Under the pieces are notes generated by a model. That model was not told where the DNA came from. It did not search any database and worked only from the letters and a program-made list of their open reading frames with translations. A stretch of 64,000 bases of DNA, taken from contig CAZHVS010000002.1 of assembly GCA_964536015.1 (NCBI GenBank), forward strand, positions 248,001-312,000. Reading direction: 5' to 3'. A program made the translations under genes and the position numbers. The DNA is from CAZHVS01 sp964536015 (lineage in GTDB: Bacteria; Bacteroidota; Ignavibacteria; Ignavibacteriales; Ignavibacteriaceae). Positions within the stretch are counted from its first letter, which is position 1, and every line of letters begins with the position of its first letter. Positions 27,868 to 37,048 of this stretch are shown in pieces.

Positions 27868-27883
27868 TGGCATATATCTTGTT
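27868..27883 (+). promoter_or_regulatory. Sigma-54-like -24/-12 promoter
   Basis: TGGCATATATCTTGTT keeps TGGCA, TTG and the ten-base GG-to-G spacing of sigma-54 promoters. As in the copy at 23534, the C of the -12 GC is replaced by T. The predicted transcript start is about 20 bases before the glycosyltransferase ATG. Confidence 0.45.
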
Positions 27884-27914
27884 TAATAAAGATAGTTAAA
27901 AAAAAAGAATAAGA

Positions 27915-29306
27915 ATGAAAGTTCAACAAAATATTAAGAAAACTCATTTAACTCTTGCGAATACTCAGACAACAAAAGCAAGTAGTGAAGATAAACTTAA
28001 AAAGATTAAGAAAAGAATTATTACATCTGGTTTATTATCACTTGCACTTATTTTAGTAATCATTTTTACTCTTCCTTATACCGTTTTATCTTTTGATTCG
28101 CTGGTTGAATACGCTACACTGGTTTCACTATTTATTTTTCTTATAGTTTTGCTCGTTAGATATTTCACTTTATTAGTTGTGGCATATTTTTATATAAACA
28201 AATATACTTTTACTAGACAGGGAGGATTTTATCCTTTTGTTTCCATTATTGTTCCTTTGTATAATGAAGAAAAAGTAGTAGAACAATCAATCAATTCGTT
28301 ATTAAATCTGGATTATTCTAATTATGAAATCATTCTTGTCAATGATGGTTCAAAAGATAATACGGCTGCAGTTGCAGAAAAATTAGTCGGAATGCAAAAG
28401 GGAAGATACGGGGAGATAAAAGTCTCATTAATAAACAAACCTAATGGTGGCAAAGCTCGTGCATTAAATGCAGGAATCAGTTATTCAAAAGCAGAGATAG
28501 TTTTATGTATGGATGGTGATTCACAATTGTCAGAAGATTCTATAAGAATGGCTGTAAGACATTTTGTTGATCCATCAATTGGAGCGGTTGCAGGAAATGT
28601 TAAAGTATTGAATAGAAAAAAATTCTTTACTGATCTTCAGGCTCTTGAGTACATCGAAGGTTTAAATATGCCTCGTGCAGCACAAAGTTTCTTTAAATTA
28701 GTTAATATCATTCCTGGTCCAATTGGATTATTCCGTAAAAAAGCTATTGAGGATGCAGGTTATTATTCAAGCGATACATTTGCAGAAGATGCAGATATTA
28801 CTTTGAAAATATTGGCCCATGGTTGGAGAATATTTTATGAACCAAAAGCAATTTCTTATACAGAAGCACCTGTTAAACTAAATCAACTATTAAAGCAGAG
28901 ATATAGATGGACACGCGGAATTCTTCAGGCGATCCGTAAACACAAAAAGTTATTAGTAAATCCCTCCATCAACTTTGGATTGACAGGAATACTATGGTTA
29001 ATGTTTTACGAAGGTTTAATCTGGCCGGTTATGAATATATTTTCAAATTTATTTTTCATATTTGCTGCATTGTTTTATGGTTTTTCAAGTTTAATATTTT
29101 TCTGGTGGGCTGGTTTAGCCTTATTAGATATGGCTTCAGCTTTGTATTGTATTGCAGTAGAAAAAGAAGAAGTAAGATTAATTCCTTACGCAATCATTTA
29201 CAGAATGTTTTTTATTTTAACAATCGACATTTGCAAGGCAATGTCTACAGTTGAAGAATTCCTAGGATTTCAAATGACCTGGGGAAAATTAGAACGAATA
29301 GGATAA
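27915..29306 (+). CDS. Processive family 2 glycosyltransferase (PgaC/BcsA-like synthase)
   Basis: An inner-membrane polysaccharide synthase of 463 residues. Two N-terminal spans (about 37-60 and 66-96) are followed by the GT-A catalytic domain and three or more C-terminal spans. The processive signature is complete: D144 in NDGSKDN, D200 and D202 in DGDS, E291-D292-A293-D294 and Q328-R-Y-R-W332. Size and the closing FQMTWGKLERIG resemble PgaC/IcaA-type beta-1,6-GlcNAc synthases; there is no PilZ domain as in BcsA. The sugar polymerised cannot be fixed from sequence. It heads a run of five closely spaced genes to 36562. Confidence 0.9.
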   Translation: MKVQQNIKKTHLTLANTQTTKASSEDKLKKIKKRIITSGLLSLALILVIIFTLPYTVLSFDSLVEYATLVSLFIFLIVLLVRYFTLLVVAYFYINKYTFTRQGGFYPFVSIIVPLYNEEKVVEQSINSLLNLDYSNYEIILVNDGSKDNTAAVAEKLVGMQKGRYGEIKVSLINKPNGGKARALNAGISYSKAEIVLCMDGDSQLSEDSIRMAVRHFVDPSIGAVAGNVKVLNRKKFFTDLQALEYIEGLNMPRAAQSFFKLVNIIPGPIGLFRKKAIEDAGYYSSDTFAEDADITLKILAHGWRIFYEPKAISYTEAPVKLNQLLKQRYRWTRGILQAIRKHKKLLVNPSINFGLTGILWLMFYEGLIWPVMNIFSNLFFIFAALFYGFSSLIFFWWAGLALLDMASALYCIAVEKEEVRLIPYAIIYRMFFILTIDICKAMSTVEEFLGFQMTWGKLERIG

Positions 29307-29336
29307 TTAAAGTTTAATTAAGAAAAGGTATATTTT

Positions 29337-29804
29337 ATGGAACTGATACCAATTTTAGCGACAATAATTTTAGTAGCAACAATTAGCACTTTTATTCTTG
29401 CAATTGGAGCTTACATTCTTTACAAAGTAAGAGAGAGTAAAGGTCAACAGATGGAGGTGATTCAACCTTCAACTGTTCAGGCTGAATTACTTGTTCCAGA
29501 AATGGTGGCGGAACAAGTTAAAGTTCAAGAAACTCAACGCGTACCCGGTCAACTTATCTATGAACCACAAAGAGTTCCTTCGTACAAACCACAATCAGAA
29601 CCTATATTTGTAAAGCAGAGAGCTCAATCTGGTCCTCAACCGATGCAGGCGAAATATACTCCCGTTCCTCAGCAGTATGTTTCTCAGAAACAGGAAAGAC
29701 AGCAAGCAGGACCTCAACCTTCTGAACAGAAATTTATGAAGTACACTGCTGAAGGATATGTCCCAGCAAAAGAAAAAGATCAGGGAGCATTGAAGTGGAG
29801 ATAA
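29337..29804 (+). CDS. Single-span membrane protein with Pro/Gln-rich tail
   Basis: I do not recognise a family. The 155-residue product has one N-terminal membrane helix (about residues 4-29) and a cytoplasmic or periplasmic tail that is low-complexity, rich in Pro, Gln, Val and Glu, and contains repeats of the type QRVP, KPQSEP and GPQP. AAAAGG lies upstream of the ATG. It stands between the synthase and a membrane protein, overlapping the latter by ten bases. By position it could be an accessory subunit of the synthase, as the small membrane protein PgaD is for PgaC, but there is no sequence resemblance to show that. Confidence 0.75.
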   Translation: MELIPILATIILVATISTFILAIGAYILYKVRESKGQQMEVIQPSTVQAELLVPEMVAEQVKVQETQRVPGQLIYEPQRVPSYKPQSEPIFVKQRAQSGPQPMQAKYTPVPQQYVSQKQERQQAGPQPSEQKFMKYTAEGYVPAKEKDQGALKWR

Positions 29805-31693
29805 CAAAGAAAAAAGGGTTTACAGTAAATACCCTTATCGTTGTTTTCTTTGGATTACTACTTATTATTGCTGCGATAGTAATTTACTTGTATGTCTTAA
29901 AAGGTGTCTATGGTAGATTTAGTACAAGCAAAATTGTTCCTTCAACTGAAACTGTTACTAACATTTTTAGACAAAGTGGAAAGTCGACAGCCATTCTGTA
30001 TTCAAAGTTTACTGAAAGAATGTTGCCAGAAGGAAGTACATGGTTAAATGATAACATCATTACATGGAAAAAGTTTCTTGGAACTTACAATTTAAATTAT
30101 GACGTCTTAAGTGATGAAGATGTTGAAAATGGAAAACACTTTCAATATAAGTTATTAATTCTTCCTGGTTGTAAATCTTTAAGTGATGAAGAAATTGCCT
30201 CAATAAAAAAATATATTGATGGCGGTGGTTCTGTATTTGCGACAAGTGGGACTGCTTCATATTCTGAAGTAGGAAAATGGAGAGGCTGGGAGTTTTTCTC
30301 TGAAGTTTTTGGGATAAGATTTGTAAAAGAAATTGACAGAGATGAAGTTACAAAAGTTCATACACTTAGAGGGAATTTACCTATAACTGCAAATATTCCT
30401 ACTGGTTATCCACTAAAAGTTGCTACCTGGGATCGACCAATTTCTGTTGAGGTAGCTGAACCAAGAACTACTCAGGTTAGTTTCTGGTATAATTACAGAG
30501 TTCAAGATGGTCTTGTTAGAGAAGAAGTTAAGAAAAGTGCTGGTATTATAAGTGGTAGTTATGGAAGAGGAAGATTTGTCTGGATGGGTTTTGAAATCAA
30601 TTCTGTTGTTGGTGTACAGGAAGATTATATTTATTTTGATAAACTTTTCCATAATTCTTTAAGCTGGTTATTTTATCATCCCGTTGCATTTGTAAAAGAT
30701 TGGCCCGGTAATTATCAGGCTGCTGCTATAATAGTTCCGATTATCGGAGAAAAAGCATATAATATTCGTAATCTTTTCCCCATTCTTAGTTCAGAAAATG
30801 TAAAAGCTAATTTCTTTGTTGAAACATCTATAGCTGAGAATAATATTAATTTAGTAAATTCATTACCATCTTATGGAGAAGTTGGGGCGATAATTGATAT
30901 TGGTTACCTAACTTCAGTGAATGATACTATTAACAAACTTGATGATTTTGAAACTCAAAAGGGAAAAATTAAAACTGCTTCAGATAAAATAAACCTGTCC
31001 AACAAGCAGAGAATTACTGGTATATTACCTTACTACGGTTTATTTGATGATAATTCATTAAGTGCAATTGCAAATTCTGATCTTAAATATATTATTACTG
31101 ATTCACTTACTGACCGCAGTGTTCCAAGAACAATAATAAAAGGCGAAAAGACAGTTATCTCAATAACAAAAACAGCACGTGATGATTATGATGTAATAAG
31201 AAATTATGGATTAACTCAACCGGAATTTCAATTATATACATATAAAGAAGATATTGATAGGCTTTTATTTGAAGGTGGGTTATATGTTTATAAAATTCAC
31301 ACGGAATACCAATGTCAATCTGCATATGTAGAAGTTGTTCGAGATGTTATTAAATATTTGAAAAGTAAAAATATTTGGGTTACGTCACTCACAGATTTAT
31401 ATAATTGGTGGACAAGAAAAAATAAAATCGAAATGAGAATTGAGTCTCGCAGCGATGTTAGAGTTGCAGTTACCGTTACTAATCCGGGCAATGATTATAT
31501 AGAAGAATTTTTAGTTGAAGTAGATTTACAGGTCCCCGCAAAGAATATTGAAATATCATCAGAGATAATTGGAACACAAATTCCTGCTTTCACATATGTT
31601 CCTGAAAAGCATATGATTTACCTATATGTCAAGAATTTGAAACCAGGTCAATCAAGAATGTACTACATTGATTTCGATAGGATAAATTCATAA
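29795..31693 (+). CDS. Membrane-anchored protein with GATase-like and degenerate NodB-like deacetylase domains
   Basis: A 632-residue protein starting with GTG, supported by AGGGAG seven bases upstream. One membrane helix (about 10-33) is followed by a class I amidotransferase-like/trimerisation-type domain (about 55-220: YKLLILPGCKSLSDEEIASI, YIDGGGSVFATSGTASY). A polysaccharide-deacetylase-like barrel fills about 300-540 and a beta-sandwich ends the protein. In the deacetylase region the usual TFDDG and HSxxH motifs are absent (IIVPIIGEKAYN and GAIIDIGYLTS stand there), while LPYYG and YKIHTE remain near motifs 3 and 5. It is therefore probably not catalytic and may bind the polymer. PgaB-like proteins play the corresponding role in PNAG systems. 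Confidence 0.75.
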   Translation: MEITKKKGFTVNTLIVVFFGLLLIIAAIVIYLYVLKGVYGRFSTSKIVPSTETVTNIFRQSGKSTAILYSKFTERMLPEGSTWLNDNIITWKKFLGTYNLNYDVLSDEDVENGKHFQYKLLILPGCKSLSDEEIASIKKYIDGGGSVFATSGTASYSEVGKWRGWEFFSEVFGIRFVKEIDRDEVTKVHTLRGNLPITANIPTGYPLKVATWDRPISVEVAEPRTTQVSFWYNYRVQDGLVREEVKKSAGIISGSYGRGRFVWMGFEINSVVGVQEDYIYFDKLFHNSLSWLFYHPVAFVKDWPGNYQAAAIIVPIIGEKAYNIRNLFPILSSENVKANFFVETSIAENNINLVNSLPSYGEVGAIIDIGYLTSVNDTINKLDDFETQKGKIKTASDKINLSNKQRITGILPYYGLFDDNSLSAIANSDLKYIITDSLTDRSVPRTIIKGEKTVISITKTARDDYDVIRNYGLTQPEFQLYTYKEDIDRLLFEGGLYVYKIHTEYQCQSAYVEVVRDVIKYLKSKNIWVTSLTDLYNWWTRKNKIEMRIESRSDVRVAVTVTNPGNDYIEEFLVEVDLQVPAKNIEISSEIIGTQIPAFTYVPEKHMIYLYVKNLKPGQSRMYYIDFDRINS

Positions 31694-31709
31694 GAAAAGA
31701 GTGAAATAA

Positions 31710-33224
31710 ATGGTACGAAACATTTTAAGCATCTTGTTATTTGTTTCTTTGTTAATTCCCGGTTGTATGGATAGCGGTACAGCTACAGATAATTTTGCAC
31801 CACAGGTCGGAATTAATTCGCCAAAAAGTTTTGATACTTTGCAAGTTGGTAATAATTCTATTAACTACTGGGTTTATGATGACCAGGGAATAAGCAAAGT
31901 CGATGTTTATATAGATAGTATATATGTTCAATCCTTTACTTTTCCAACAGACGGTTCTTATCCTACAGTATATCTTAAAATTGATACAACAAAGATTGGA
32001 AAAAGAATAAATTACTTTTTAGTTGCATATGATTTGAACGGCAACTCTGCTAAAAGTAATACTATGTATAATTTGCAAGTTGTAAAAATTACATCTCCTC
32101 CGCCAGCACCATACGATTTATCTTTAATAAGACTATCACAAAATCTTGTGAATATTTCCTGGAAAGATTCCGGAAGTTTTATTACTGGATACGAATTATG
32201 GCGCAAAGATGGTTCTAACGGAACCTATTATAAATTGAAAGACATTTCATCTGGTTCATTCAATACAAATGATCAATTACCCAATGCTTCAACAATTTAT
32301 TTTTATAAAATAAGATCTTCAAATGATGCAGGAAAGTCTGCTTTTAGCAGAGAAGTTTCTACATCAGGTACCGGTGGTTCAGGCAGTGTAAATGCTCCTT
32401 CTAACTTAAAAGCAATTGCATTAGGAACCAGTAAAGTATTACTTACATGGCAAGATAACAGTAATAATGAAAATTATTTTAAAATAGAAAGAAAAACTTC
32501 CTGGACAGATTTTCAACAAGTTGGGGTTGTTCCTTTTAACACAACTTCATTTAGAGACAGCTCAAGTGGAATGTCAGCGGGCAATCAATATATTTATCGC
32601 ATAAAAGTTTTTTCGAGTAATGATTCCGCAACATCATCCGAAGTGACAGTTACAACTTTATCATTTGAACCACCATCAAATCTTTCTGCCGCAGTTTATA
32701 ATTCTAAAACAGTTAGATTAAGCTGGGTAAACAACAATTCTTACCAATTGCAAATAATTGTTGAAAGAAAAACAGGACTAAACGGGATATGGAATACTCT
32801 TGCCACAGTTAGTTCAGTTCCAAACCAATATGATGATGCTACAGTGCAGGCAGGGACGACATACTATTATCGTATTAAAGGATTTGATGGAGTAAATTCA
32901 TCTGACTATACAAATGAAGCTATTATAACTGCGCAACTTGTTTCATTAGCTCCACCAACGAATCTGATAGCTAATTATATTAGTGGAAGTCTTGTAAGAT
33001 TAAATTGGGTTGATAATTCGAATAATGAAAGTGGATTTATTATTGAAAGAAAAGATAGTACTACTGGTTCTCCATTTACAAAGCTATCAGAAGTTAGTGC
33101 TAATGTTACAACTTATGATGATTATACTACCTTATCACAACATTATTATTTATATAGAGTTGCTACTACTGATGGTGTTGTAATTTCAATATATTCAAAT
33201 ATTGCCCAGCTTTTACGTCCTTGA
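31710..33224 (+). CDS. Lipoprotein with fibronectin type III repeats
   Basis: A 504-residue envelope protein with a type II signal peptide (LLIPGC, lipidated Cys near residue 19). An Ig-like domain (about 30-125) is followed by four fibronectin type III domains, each with a PPxNLxAxxxxxxxVRLxWxDNSxNE-like opening and a closing YYYRI or YLYRV. Such repeats act as spacers or carbohydrate-binding scaffolds at the cell surface. It is 16 bases from the preceding gene and 14 from the kinase gene, so it belongs to the same transcript as the synthase. No catalytic domain is seen. Confidence 0.85.
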   Translation: MVRNILSILLFVSLLIPGCMDSGTATDNFAPQVGINSPKSFDTLQVGNNSINYWVYDDQGISKVDVYIDSIYVQSFTFPTDGSYPTVYLKIDTTKIGKRINYFLVAYDLNGNSAKSNTMYNLQVVKITSPPPAPYDLSLIRLSQNLVNISWKDSGSFITGYELWRKDGSNGTYYKLKDISSGSFNTNDQLPNASTIYFYKIRSSNDAGKSAFSREVSTSGTGGSGSVNAPSNLKAIALGTSKVLLTWQDNSNNENYFKIERKTSWTDFQQVGVVPFNTTSFRDSSSGMSAGNQYIYRIKVFSSNDSATSSEVTVTTLSFEPPSNLSAAVYNSKTVRLSWVNNNSYQLQIIVERKTGLNGIWNTLATVSSVPNQYDDATVQAGTTYYYRIKGFDGVNSSDYTNEAIITAQLVSLAPPTNLIANYISGSLVRLNWVDNSNNESGFIIERKDSTTGSPFTKLSEVSANVTTYDDYTTLSQHYYLYRVATTDGVVISIYSNIAQLLRP

Positions 33225-33238
33225 AATTTTGATGTATC

Positions 33239-36200
33239 ATGAATACAGATATTAAATTTAGTATAGAATTATTCAGACCAGTTATTGAGGCAACATCAGT
33301 TCCAACTCTGTTGCTGGATCAAAGTAAAGTTGTACTGATGTTTAATTCTGCTTTTCGTGAACAGTTCTTTCAAAAAGAAATAATTGATTTGCACGAATTT
33401 TTATCAACTCAATCAGTTGAAAAAATTTATTCGTTATTTACCGAGTCTGAAATTAAAAATGCAGTTGTAAAAGAGATAATAAAACTAACGACTTCAAGTA
33501 AAAAAGAGATTACTCTTCTTGTTATTGCAAATCTTCTAATGTTTGAACGAGAAAAATATTTTACACTTTCTTTCGATACTCCATCTCACAAAATTGTAAC
33601 AAATAAAAATACAAGCATTCAGGTTGTAAATGCGGATATTTACCAGATTATAAAAAAAGAAGCAATCATTGAAATAATTGAAGATATTAAATCAAATTTT
33701 CCATTTACATTTCTTGGTAAAGAAAAAATTAGAAACGCAATTAATAAACTTGATGAATTATTTTGGATAAAAGATTCTGAGCAAAATTACCTGTTAGTGA
33801 ATGTAAATTATTCTAAGGTGCTAGGATTAAAACCAATACAGATAGAAGGTAGAAGTGAAAATAATTTTTTGCCTGCATACATAAGTGATTTTAACAAATC
33901 TTTACAAAAACACATAAATGAAACTGAAAACATTTTAATTATAAATGGCTTAGCTGTTCGTGGTTTTTCTTCATTAGATGAATACAGAACCGTGGAATTC
34001 TCACTCGTTGATGCCGAAAACAATCCAGTTGCAATTATTGGTCTAGCGGAAAAACGAGAATCAGGAAAAAATATTACCAAGGAGCATCGTATTGAATCAG
34101 CAATTCAATCAATTACAGATAAATTGCCGATTGGAATTGCAACTATTGACTCCAAAGGATTTTTTAAGCAAACTAATAAAGAATTTTGTAAATTACTAAA
34201 GACAGAAAATGAACATTTGAGGAATAAGCATTTTAGTATTATTCTATCTTATGATATTTCCCAAAAATTAGATAATTTTCTGAAAGAAAAAACAGGAGAT
34301 AAATTTTCTATAAATTTTAATTTATCTGGTGAAAATTTATTACTTGAATTGAATTCGTTTTCAGATGAATTAAAAGAAGAGAAATATTTTTTATTTGTTC
34401 AAAAGAATTTAGAAGAAGATAATTTTGAAAATTTTATTAAGAGAAGAGGTCGAATGTTTGACGTATTGATTCGCAGTAATCCTGATCCTATATTTATTTA
34501 CGATGCAGAGGATTTGAGATTTCTTGAAGTTAATGAAGCCGCTTTGAAGCTTTATGGATATTCTCGTGAAGAATTCCTTCAACTTGATTTGACAGATCTC
34601 TATACGCCTGAAGATATCCAGACAATTCTTGATGATTCATTTACAAGAGGTAAAGAAGGTCAATTCTCAGGTCCGTACAAGCAAAAAAGAAAAGATGGAA
34701 ATTCAATTCTTGTAGAAATTCTAAAGACAGAATTTTTATATGAAAATAGAACTGCACACTTCAATATAGTTAAATCCATTTCTGATAGAATAGAACAAGA
34801 TAAACAACTGCAAATTTATAAAGCAACTTTTGAAACTACTGATGATCTTATTTTTCTTACAGATAATACGGGGATTATTAAGTACGTAAATGCCGCTGTT
34901 CAAAAATACCTTGGTTATAGCAAAAAAGATTTGATTGAAAATACAATTCTTTCTTTATTCAGTGATGAAATGAGAGGCATGGTAAATTCAACAATCTTTT
35001 TTTCCAATTTAACTACTCCTTCTCAGTTATCATCTGAAATAAAAAAATCGGAAGGTACTTTATTAAAATGTGAAATGACCTCGACACCTGTTTTAACATA
35101 CAATAAGGAAATAGACTCTTTCACAATCATAGTTAAACTTGCTCCTCAGAAGATTGAATTAGTTAAAGAAATTGTTCAGGAAAAAGAAGTCATAAAAGAG
35201 GTTTACGTTGATAATCCTAATACAGTTCAGGGACTAAGCCCCACTCATCTATCAACAATTTTTCACGAATTATTGACCCCGTTAAATGTTATACTTGGCT
35301 TTATACAGGAAATTAAAGAGACTATTAAAAATCCGTCAAATGAACAGAAAGAAGCATTAACAATTATAGATCAGAACCGTGTTCAATTACTCGATACAAT
35401 GAATTCTGTTTCAGAGTATGCACAGGTTATAGCTAAAAGGAATCAACTTAACGTAGAAGGCATTAATGTTGTTTCTTTTGTTGAAGACATAATTAAAGAA
35501 ACCGAAAAAGGAGAAATTTTACCTCAGGGAAAAGAAGTACTACCGGGGAAAATATCTACTTCTCTTTATTTTAATACTGATTACGAGAAGTTAAAAACAC
35601 TTGTTGCTCTTATATTAAAAATTATTAGTAAAATATCTGATGAAGACAAAATTTATTTCTCTTCTTTTCAAACAGATGATGAAAATTTCTTATTATCTTT
35701 TAAAGATAATTTATCAGGTATTAGTACAAAACTTTGTAATGTGTTTGATAATGCAATCCGTGTAGATGATTATTCAGTAGTTAGAGAATTTGGTTTATCC
35801 CGATTTTCAATGATGGAAATTAAACAATTATTACAAATGTTAAATGGAAGATTCCAGATTTTAAATCGTTCAGGTAAACCTAATGAAATAGCTTTTATTT
35901 TTCCATTCTATCTAACAAAAGAAACCGGGCTTATAGATGATATAACACTAAAAGAAGTTGTAATTCCTGATAAAGAAATTGATGAAGAACAGGTCAGTCT
36001 TTCAAACAAAGAAAAAATTACAGAAGTTGAAGAAAGAACAGAAAAACCAATTGAACAGCTCGAAAGGAATGGAATAAAATTTACTCAAGAAATAGTCGAT
36101 ACTAGAAAAAATGAAATACTTGCTGAAGATATAAAACATCGGACTTTAATTTCTGAACCTGTAATTAAGGAGGCACCTGCTTTAGCAAAAATGAGCTGTC

Positions 36201-36562
36201 TTTATATTGAAGACCAGGTCGATTCACAAATTTTATTTAAAGTTCAATTAAAAGAGTTACAGCAAATTAAATTTGCAGTAAGTTTTGAAGAAGCTTTACC
36301 TTTATTGACCGGAATGAAATTTGACTTTGTTGTAATGGATATAAATTTGCAGGGAGAATATAACGGACTGGATGCTTTAAGAATGATTAGACAAATGCCA
36401 GGTCTTGAAAATTTACCGATAATAGCTGTAACAGCTTATGTCTTACCTGGTGATAAAGAAAAATTTATTGCAACAGGATTTAATGATTTTATTTCAAAGC
36501 CAATTTTCCGTGAAAAGATGATTGAAGCACTTGAAAGAATTTTTCAGGCAAGATTAAGGTAA
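33239..36562 (+). CDS. Multi-PAS hybrid histidine kinase with degenerate ATP-binding domain and C-terminal receiver
   Basis: A soluble sensor of 1107 residues with no membrane helix. Up to five PAS-like modules fill residues 10-640; the clearest is at about 405-520 (SNPDPIFIYDAEDLRFLEVNEAALKLYGYSREEF). HisKA follows with H676 in FHELLTPLN. The region where HATPase_c should be (about 770-890) lacks the N-box asparagine and has KDNLSGIS in place of DxGxGI, so ATP binding is doubtful. A receiver domain (about 985-1105) keeps YIEDQ, phospho-acceptor D1034 and K1087. It may be phosphorylated by another kinase. It ends the polysaccharide operon and is a likely regulator of it. Confidence 0.85.
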   Translation: MNTDIKFSIELFRPVIEATSVPTLLLDQSKVVLMFNSAFREQFFQKEIIDLHEFLSTQSVEKIYSLFTESEIKNAVVKEIIKLTTSSKKEITLLVIANLLMFEREKYFTLSFDTPSHKIVTNKNTSIQVVNADIYQIIKKEAIIEIIEDIKSNFPFTFLGKEKIRNAINKLDELFWIKDSEQNYLLVNVNYSKVLGLKPIQIEGRSENNFLPAYISDFNKSLQKHINETENILIINGLAVRGFSSLDEYRTVEFSLVDAENNPVAIIGLAEKRESGKNITKEHRIESAIQSITDKLPIGIATIDSKGFFKQTNKEFCKLLKTENEHLRNKHFSIILSYDISQKLDNFLKEKTGDKFSINFNLSGENLLLELNSFSDELKEEKYFLFVQKNLEEDNFENFIKRRGRMFDVLIRSNPDPIFIYDAEDLRFLEVNEAALKLYGYSREEFLQLDLTDLYTPEDIQTILDDSFTRGKEGQFSGPYKQKRKDGNSILVEILKTEFLYENRTAHFNIVKSISDRIEQDKQLQIYKATFETTDDLIFLTDNTGIIKYVNAAVQKYLGYSKKDLIENTILSLFSDEMRGMVNSTIFFSNLTTPSQLSSEIKKSEGTLLKCEMTSTPVLTYNKEIDSFTIIVKLAPQKIELVKEIVQEKEVIKEVYVDNPNTVQGLSPTHLSTIFHELLTPLNVILGFIQEIKETIKNPSNEQKEALTIIDQNRVQLLDTMNSVSEYAQVIAKRNQLNVEGINVVSFVEDIIKETEKGEILPQGKEVLPGKISTSLYFNTDYEKLKTLVALILKIISKISDEDKIYFSSFQTDDENFLLSFKDNLSGISTKLCNVFDNAIRVDDYSVVREFGLSRFSMMEIKQLLQMLNGRFQILNRSGKPNEIAFIFPFYLTKETGLIDDITLKEVVIPDKEIDEEQVSLSNKEKITEVEERTEKPIEQLERNGIKFTQEIVDTRKNEILAEDIKHRTLISEPVIKEAPALAKMSCLYIEDQVDSQILFKVQLKELQQIKFAVSFEEALPLLTGMKFDFVVMDINLQGEYNGLDALRMIRQMPGLENLPIIAVTAYVLPGDKEKFIATGFNDFISKPIFREKMIEALERIFQARLR

Positions 36563-36658
36563 TTGTTTTTTGTTACTTTTGTTCTTTTTATTCACTTCTT
36601 TTTATTAAGTAATTAGTTATTACCTTACTAATTTAATGCATTTTAATTTCAAAAAATA

Positions 36659-36689
36659 TTGACTTACTAACTCTCAATTCATATTTTTG
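36659..36689 (+). promoter_or_regulatory. rplU: Bacteroidota-type promoter of rplU-rpmA-mdh
   Basis: TATTTTTG at 36682-36689 matches the -7 consensus TAnnTTTG, and TTG at 36659-36661 lies 20 bases upstream at the place of the -33 TTTG box. The rplU ATG is 30 bases downstream. Confidence 0.65.
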
Positions 36690-36718
36690 CAAGTCAAATT
36701 AGAAAGAAAGAGGAAAAA

Positions 36719-37027
36719 ATGTTTGCAGTAGTTGATATTCTTGGAGAACAACTTAAAGTATCCGAAAATACAAAGTATAATGTTCCAAGATTAGAGGCAG
36801 AGCCTGATACCGAAATGACTTTTGATTCAGTAATTTTATATGCTGATGAAAAAGGAACTCAAATCGGTACACCCTTTGTTAAGGATATTAAAGTAACCGC
36901 AAAAATTCTTGAACATATTAAAGATGATAAAGTAATTGTATTTAAGAAAAAAAGAAGAATTAGTTACAAAAGGCTAAAAGGGCATAGGCAGCAATTAACA
37001 AAAATTGAAGTTACCAAAATTGGATAA
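36719..37027 (+). CDS. rplU: 50S ribosomal protein L21
   Basis: A 102-residue ribosomal protein that binds 23S rRNA near L20. FAVVDILGEQLKVSEN at the start, VKATILEH-like VTAKILEHIKDDKVIVFKKK, and the terminal RRISYKRLKGHRQQLTKIEV are diagnostic of L21. AGAAAGAGG precedes the ATG. It is followed 21 bases later by rpmA, the near-universal L21-L27 pairing. Length is normal. Confidence 0.98.
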   Translation: MFAVVDILGEQLKVSENTKYNVPRLEAEPDTEMTFDSVILYADEKGTQIGTPFVKDIKVTAKILEHIKDDKVIVFKKKRRISYKRLKGHRQQLTKIEVTKIG

Positions 37028-37048
37028 TAAGAATTAGGAGTAGTTTTT

